DNA of 64,000 nt, from NCBI RefSeq assembly GCF_900100955.1, contig NZ_FNCC01000017.1, positions 141,647 to 205,646 on the forward strand, in the 5' to 3' direction. The notes under the pieces are model-generated. The model saw only the letters and a program-made list of their open reading frames with translations. It was not told the origin of the DNA and made no database searches. Position 1 is the first letter of the stretch. Each line of letters begins with the position of its first letter. The position numbers were made by a program, and so were the translations under genes. Positions 59,850-64,000 of this stretch are shown in pieces. Source of the DNA: Lentzea fradiae (GTDB lineage Bacteria; Actinomycetota; Actinomycetes; Mycobacteriales; Pseudonocardiaceae).

Positions 59850-60745
59850 TCCTCATCGGAGGGCAGTTCCACGGAGTGCGTGCGTTCGCGCGACGACGTC
59901 CACAGCGCCGCCGTGGCGACGACGACGGAACCGGCGCCCAGCACGTGCAGCGCCACGAGGACCTCGGGCACGCCGGTCCAGTACTGGACCATGCCCAGCA
60001 CGCCCTGCGCGAGAACGGTGGCGACGAGCACCCAGTAGGTGCGGGTGCGCACGAAGAAGCCGATCGAGATGAGCAGGCCGAGGAACAGGAACAGCAGGTC
60101 CGCGTGGACCTGCGCGATCGTGGCGACCTCGACGTCCAGGCGCGGGGTCTCGGCGTCGCCGGCGTGCGGTCCGGCGGCCGTCACCCAGGTGCCGACGAGC
60201 AGCAGCGCGCTCAGCACGACGGCCATGAAGACCTGGAGCTTCATCAACGGCGCGGGCACCAGCAGGCGGGCGGGGCCGTCGCCCTCGCGCAGCGAGCTGA
60301 CCAGCAGCACGGCCATCCACACCAGGACCATCGAGATCATGAAGTGGACCGACACGGTGTACCAGGCGAGGCCGGTGAGGACGGTGATGCCGCCGACGAC
60401 GGCCTGCACGGCCACGCCGACGAGCTGGACGAGCGAGAGGACCAGGACGCGCCTGCGCCGCGGCAGGTTGAACCACGCCGCCAGCACGCACAGCCCGGCG
60501 ATGATGCCGACCACGCCGGTCAGCGTCCGGTTGCCGAACTCGACCCACTGGTGCAGCGTCGCGACCTCGGGGTGCTCGACGGGGACGATGCTGCCCTCGA
60601 AGCACTGGGGCCAGGTCGGGCAGCCCAGACCGGAGCCGGTCACGCGGACGATCGACCCGGTGACCGCGATTCCGGCCTGCGCGATGACGACGGCAATCGC
60701 GAACGCGCGCTGCCAGGACACGAGGAAGGCGGTCAGCTTCGACAC
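59828..60745 (-). CDS. ctaA: Heme A synthase (COX15/CtaA family)
   Basis: CtaA converts heme O (from CtaB) to heme A for cytochrome aa3. The 305-residue membrane protein has about eight helices, GSIVRVTGSGLGCPTWPQCFEGS (with the conserved Cys pair), LHQWVEFGNRTLTGVV (heme-ligand His), YTVSVHFMISM and AQVHADLLFLFLG, VALHVLGAGSVV. Length and motifs are normal. Its partner ctaB is 20 kb away here. It is likely co-transcribed with the downstream or upstream ABC genes on the minus strand, 19 bp away. Confidence 0.95.
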   Translation of the reverse strand: MSKLTAFLVSWQRAFAIAVVIAQAGIAVTGSIVRVTGSGLGCPTWPQCFEGSIVPVEHPEVATLHQWVEFGNRTLTGVVGIIAGLCVLAAWFNLPRRRRVLVLSLVQLVGVAVQAVVGGITVLTGLAWYTVSVHFMISMVLVWMAVLLVSSLREGDGPARLLVPAPLMKLQVFMAVVLSALLLVGTWVTAAGPHAGDAETPRLDVEVATIAQVHADLLFLFLGLLISIGFFVRTRTYWVLVATVLAQGVLGMVQYWTGVPEVLVALHVLGAGSVVVATAALWTSSRERTHSVELPSDEDQALSTA

Positions 60746-60764
60746 CCCTCGATGGTAGGCGGGG

Positions 60765-61523
60765 TCAGGTCAGGCGAGTCGTTCGGGTGGCCACAGCGCC
60801 GGCCACAACGCCCCAGGCCACGAGCACTGCGACGGGGCCCACACCCGGTGCCGTGCCGTGCACCACAGCGGCTTCCATCGCCTCGGCGAGCGCGGCCGAT
60901 GGCAGCAGGTGCACGAATCCGACGGACGCCGACAGCGCCACACCGCCGACCAGCAGCAGCACGAACCAGATGATGTTCGCGAGCGCCAGCACGATCTCGG
61001 CCCGCAGCGCACCGCCCAGCAGCACGCCCAGCGCGCCGAACGTCAGCGTGCCCAGCACGATCAGCAGCGCCAGCCACGGCAGGCCGCTCAGCGGGAACCG
61101 CCAGCCGAGCACCAGCGCGGTGACGGCCAGCAGCGCGATCTGGAGCACGGCGACGACCAGGGCGCCGCAGACGCGTCCGGAGACCAGCAGCCACCGGGGC
61201 AGCGCCGAGGCCGCGAGCCGCTTCAGCACGCCGTAGCGGCGGTCGAAGCCGAGCGCGATGGCCTGCCCGGTGAACGCCGACGAGATGATCGCCAGCGCGA
61301 AGATCCGGGCGGCGGCGGACCCGGCCCGCGGTTCCGGCATCGGGATGACCGGCATCACCGACAACGCCACCAGCAGGGCCAGCGGGATGAGCACCGTCAG
61401 CAGGATCTGCTCGCCGTTGCGCAACGTCAGCACCGCCTCGGTGCGGGCGTGCACGAAGAGCATCTTCGCGAGCGAACCGCGGCCGGGCTTGGGCTTGAAG
61501 GTGCCGGGCGCGAAGGTGGTCAC
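60765..61523 (-). CDS. ABC-2 type transporter permease
   Basis: A 252-residue membrane protein with about six helices: ILLTVLIPLALLVALSVM, FALAIISSAFTGQAIALGFDRRYGVLKRLAASAL (the ABC-2 signature region), VAVLQIALLAVTALVLG, LALLIVLGTLTFGALGVLLGG and IIWFVLLLVGGVAL. It forms the membrane part of an exporter with the ATPase gene it overlaps (GTGA). In mycobacteria the same pair follows ctaA. The substrate is not known. Confidence 0.92.
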   Translation of the reverse strand: MTTFAPGTFKPKPGRGSLAKMLFVHARTEAVLTLRNGEQILLTVLIPLALLVALSVMPVIPMPEPRAGSAAARIFALAIISSAFTGQAIALGFDRRYGVLKRLAASALPRWLLVSGRVCGALVVAVLQIALLAVTALVLGWRFPLSGLPWLALLIVLGTLTFGALGVLLGGALRAEIVLALANIIWFVLLLVGGVALSASVGFVHLLPSAALAEAMEAAVVHGTAPGVGPVAVLVAWGVVAGAVATRTTRLT

Positions 61524-62449
61524 GAACGCAGCTCCCTGCCGGTCAGGTCCAGGAAAACGTCTTCGAGGCTGCGCCTGGCGACCGTCAGCTCCTCGGCCAG
61601 CACGCCCTGCTGCGCGCACCAGGACGTGACGGTCGAGACGACCTGCGGGTCGATCATGCCCTCCACGACGTACTGGCCGCGCGTCACCTCGCGCACCTTG
61701 AGGCCCTCCGGCAGCGCCGCGGACAGCAGCGACGTGTCGAGGCCGGGCCGGGCGCGGAAGCGCAGCTGCTGGTCGTCCGGCCGGTTCGCGGTCAGCTCGG
61801 CGGGAGAGCCCTGCGCGACGACGCGGCCCTGGTCGATGATCACGACCTCGTCGGCCAGCGTCTCGGCCTCGTCCATCAGGTGCGTCGTCAGCAGCACGGT
61901 CACGCCGTCGTCCCGCAGCGCCGCGACGAGGTCCCACACCAGCCTGCGCGCCTGCGGGTCCATGCCCGCGGTCGGCTCGTCGAGGAACACGAGCTCGGGG
62001 CGTCCGATCAACGCGCACGCGAGCGAGAGCCGTTGCTGCTGGCCGCCCGACAGCCTCTTGTAGGGGATGCGCGCCGCGCCGCCGAGCCCGAGGACGTCGA
62101 TCAGCCACCGGGGGTCCAGCGGGTCGGCCGCGCAGGCCGCCACCAGGTTCAGCATCTCCTCGGCGCGGATGCCGGGATATCCGCCGCCGCCCTGCGGCAT
62201 CACGCCGATGCGCGGGCGCAGCTCCTCGCTGCCGGGCGCGAGGCCCAGCACGCGCACCGAGCCGCCGTCGGCCTGGCGGAACCCCTCGCAGATCTCGACG
62301 GTCGACGTCTTGCCCGCGCCGTTCGGTCCGAGCAGCGCCAGGACGGTGCCGGGCTGCTGGACGAGGTCGAGGCCGTCGACGGCGGTCTTCGAGCCGTATC
62401 TCTTGACCAGCCCCGACACTTCCACCGCAGGCTGGGGATTCGGGCTCAC
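61520..62449 (-). CDS. ABC exporter ATP-binding protein
   Basis: A 309-residue ATPase. Walker A LLGPNGAGKTSTVEIC, Q-loop VMPQGGGGYP, signature RLSGGQQQRLSLA, Walker B LVFLDEPTAGMDP, H-loop LTTHLMDEAE, and a C-terminal domain of about 80 residues (KVREVTRGQYVVEGM). It couples ATP to the ABC-2 permease downstream. GTG 62449 is chosen because it is followed directly by the ABC start (EVSGLVKRYG); TAGGCT lies 8 nt before it, hinting at a leaderless start. Confidence 0.94.
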   Translation of the reverse strand: MSPNPQPAVEVSGLVKRYGSKTAVDGLDLVQQPGTVLALLGPNGAGKTSTVEICEGFRQADGGSVRVLGLAPGSEELRPRIGVMPQGGGGYPGIRAEEMLNLVAACAADPLDPRWLIDVLGLGGAARIPYKRLSGGQQQRLSLACALIGRPELVFLDEPTAGMDPQARRLVWDLVAALRDDGVTVLLTTHLMDEAETLADEVVIIDQGRVVAQGSPAELTANRPDDQQLRFRARPGLDTSLLSAALPEGLKVREVTRGQYVVEGMIDPQVVSTVTSWCAQQGVLAEELTVARRSLEDVFLDLTGRELRS

Positions 62450-62635
62450 GTCCGGAGAGCCTATGCGGTCGGGACCGCCCGCACTCAGCTGGGTCGGGAC
62501 CTCGTTTTCCCGGACGCGGTGGAATGGGGTGGGGCTGTCCCTACCCCGGGACATCAGGGACACCTCAGGGTCTTGTCGGGGGAGTTCCCCATTGGGCGGA
62601 AGGCTGATCCGCAAGAGACTTTTCTCGTGTTCGAG

Positions 62636-63202
62636 ATGGGGGAGAAAAGACGGGGATGGGTGATCGGGGGACTGGCGTTCTCGCTGGTTCCGATTTTCTA
62701 CCTGCATGTCGTGTCGGCAGGTGAGCTCAACCCGGTCAGTGACGTGATCAGCGACTACGTGTTCGTCGCCCAGGGCACCGGCTGGCTCGCCGCGACGTCG
62801 CTCAGCCTGGCGGCCGTGTCGGCGTTGCTCGCGGTGAACCTGCGCGGTGTCGGCAGGTCAGCGCAGTGGCTGATCGGCGTCTGGGCGGCGGGGCTGACCG
62901 TGGCGACGATCTTCCCGACCGATCCGACGGGGACGCCGACGACGGTGTCCGGCTACGTCCACCGGTACGCGGGCGCGGTCATGTTCGTGGCGCTGCCGGC
63001 CGCCGGCCTGCTCATCGCCAGGAAATTTCCGGACCTGTTCGGTGTCGCAATTACCTCGGCCGTCTCGAGCGCCGCTTTTCTGGTCAGTCACGTCTCGTTC
63101 ATGGGTTTCGAGGTGCGCGGGCTGACCGAACGTCTTTTGTTCGCATCGCTTTACGGACTTCTTTTCGCCATTGCGGCACTACAGGTGAGGCGCACGACAT
63201 GA
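62636..63202 (+). CDS. DUF998-like membrane protein
   Basis: A 188-residue membrane protein with five or six helices: WVIGGLAFSLVPIFYLHVV, ISDYVFVAQGTGWLAATSLSLAAVSALL, WLIGVWAAGLTVATIFPTDP, GAVMFVALPAAGLLIA, AITSAVSSAAFLVSHVSF and LLFASLYGLLFAIAALQ. The motif SDYVF and the FPTDP loop match DUF998. No activity is known. ATG 62636 is used; a GTG at 62627 (same frame) is an alternative. The stop overlaps the next gene (ATGA). The 176 bp before it are a divergent promoter region with TGTCCC-N6-GGGACA (62536-62553). Confidence 0.8.
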   Translation: MGEKRRGWVIGGLAFSLVPIFYLHVVSAGELNPVSDVISDYVFVAQGTGWLAATSLSLAAVSALLAVNLRGVGRSAQWLIGVWAAGLTVATIFPTDPTGTPTTVSGYVHRYAGAVMFVALPAAGLLIARKFPDLFGVAITSAVSSAAFLVSHVSFMGFEVRGLTERLLFASLYGLLFAIAALQVRRTT

Positions 63203-64000
63203 CACTGCTCGCCATCACGCTCGCCGTGCTCGGCGCCGTGTGCTTCGCCTTCGCGGCACGCCTGCAACACGACGCGGTCGCCGAGACCGGTGCCCGCGCC
63301 GGTGTCCTGCGCCAGCCGCGCTGGCTCGCCGGACTCGTCCTGCTCGTCGTCGGTGCCGGGGTGCACGCCGCCGCTCTCGGCATGGCGCCGCTGACCGTCG
63401 TGCAGCCGATCGGGGTGCTGGCGATCGGTCTGACCGCGTTGCTGGACAGGCGTTTCCGGGAGATTCCGGCGATCCTGCTCACGACCGTGGGTGTGGGTGC
63501 GTTCGTGCTCCTCGCCTCCAGCAGCGCCACCGCGACCCAAGTCGCACCCGACGCGGAGTTCACCGCCGGAATCGTCACCCTCGGCGCGATCGCCATCCCC
63601 GGTGTCATCGCCGCACTGACCACCAACGCGCGCATCCGTGCGGTGGCGTTCGCCTCGGCCGGTGGTGTGGCTTACGGCTATGTGTCGGTGTTGATGCGGG
63701 CGGTGTCGCAGTCGGTGCAGCAGGGCGGTTTCGGCCTGTCGCACATCGCCTCGGTGCTCGGTATCGCGTTGTCGCTGGCGGTGGGCGGCTGGCTGGTCCA
63801 GCACGCCTACGCCGGCGGACCCCCTCACCTGGCCGTCGCCTGCCTGACCGTGGTCGACCCTCTGGTCGCGGTCGGCCTCGGCGCCTTCCTGCTCGGCGAG
63901 GCCGCGCACCTGTCCCCGTGGACCGGTGCCGCGCTGATCGCCTGCGCACTCGCCGCCGCCGGCGGCGTGTTCGCCCTCGCTCGTCACCCCCGTCCCACCC
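63199..64000 (+). CDS. DMT-superfamily (NIPA/EamA-like) transporter, partial
   Basis: The first 267 residues of a membrane protein that runs off the window. About nine helices are visible: LLAITLAVLGAVCFAFAA, WLAGLVLLVVGAGVHAAALG, VVQPIGVLAIGLTALLD, ILLTTVGVGAFVLLASS and VVDPLVAVGLGAFLLGE. The pattern of inward helices with LGxAxQH-like start (AARLQHDAV) resembles NIPA/DMT transporters. Substrate unknown. The ATG overlaps the preceding stop as ATGA, so both are co-translated. Confidence 0.82.
   Translation, partial: MTLLAITLAVLGAVCFAFAARLQHDAVAETGARAGVLRQPRWLAGLVLLVVGAGVHAAALGMAPLTVVQPIGVLAIGLTALLDRRFREIPAILLTTVGVGAFVLLASSSATATQVAPDAEFTAGIVTLGAIAIPGVIAALTTNARIRAVAFASAGGVAYGYVSVLMRAVSQSVQQGGFGLSHIASVLGIALSLAVGGWLVQHAYAGGPPHLAVACLTVVDPLVAVGLGAFLLGEAAHLSPWTGAALIACALAAAGGVFALARHPRPT

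Noticed and set aside
61880..62626. Plus-strand frame extending the DUF998 protein upstream
   Set aside because: It is antisense to the ABC ATPase gene and its divergent promoter; no start signal supports it.

Overview
This is a chromosomal window from a high-GC actinomycete, most likely a member of the Pseudonocardiaceae (Lentzea, Saccharothrix or Actinosynnema type). The evidence is GC-rich codon use, many GTG starts, stop/start overlaps of the GTGA and ATGA type, WhiA, RbpA, OpcA, a conservon, and conserved gene order. The blocks uvrC-rapZ-yvcK-whiA, gap-pgk-tpiA-secG, pgl-opcA-zwf-pgi-tal-tkt / ctaB, and qor / ctaA-ABC follow the order known from mycobacteria and other actinobacteria. No rRNA, tRNA, CRISPR array, insertion sequence or prophage was recognised. 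The assignment to a genus is inference.

Layout. 1-5.0 kb is accessory: a partial WYL-type regulator, a small S1-domain protein, a membrane/coiled-coil gene pair of lower GC, and a SLOG-fold protein coupled to an XRE-TPR regulator. 5.0-6.0 kb holds two tandem Rieske lipoproteins. 6.0-11.5 kb is uvrC, a low-complexity 0.7 kb gap, then rapZ-yvcK-whiA. 11.7-14.0 kb is a large LuxR-type ATPase regulator. 14.5-18.2 kb is the lower glycolysis operon with secG and rbpA. 18.3-31.0 kb is accessory and signalling-rich: a surface protein, a membrane protein with a Ser/Thr kinase lacking the HRD arginine, a TetR gene with a clear palindromic operator, a secreted glycosidase-like protein, an orphan histidine kinase, twin DUF4360 secreted proteins, a LacI-type sensor hybrid histidine kinase with a convergent receiver protein, and an M48 protease. 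31.0-39.1 kb is a tightly overlapping pentose-phosphate operon on the minus strand, divergent from ctaB.

40.4-59.8 kb contains qor at 46.6 kb, but is otherwise a long run of accessory genes between ctaB and ctaA. It includes a CHAT-like protein that appears to have lost its catalytic dyad. Convergent with it is a three-gene operon of unknown role (two-TM protein, cupin-like enzyme, HD-domain hydrolase). It also carries an FKBP lipoprotein, secreted proteins, a DUF885 peptidase, an ATP-grasp enzyme, an acetate-type symporter with its DUF485 partner, a complete conservon (cvnABCD), and a GbsR/MarR regulator beside an ankyrin protein. 59.8-64 kb has ctaA, an ABC-2 exporter and two membrane proteins, the last running off the window.

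The best candidates for undescribed biology are the CHAT-like / HD / cupin / membrane cluster (40.4-44.6 kb), the XRE-TPR + SLOG pair with its repeat-rich promoter (2.2-4.5 kb), and the cytosolic LacI-sensor hybrid kinase (26.7-29.6 kb). Long perfect hairpins sit between convergent genes. Two of them share a 13-nt loop with CGTA at the same loop position and may belong to a dispersed terminator family.
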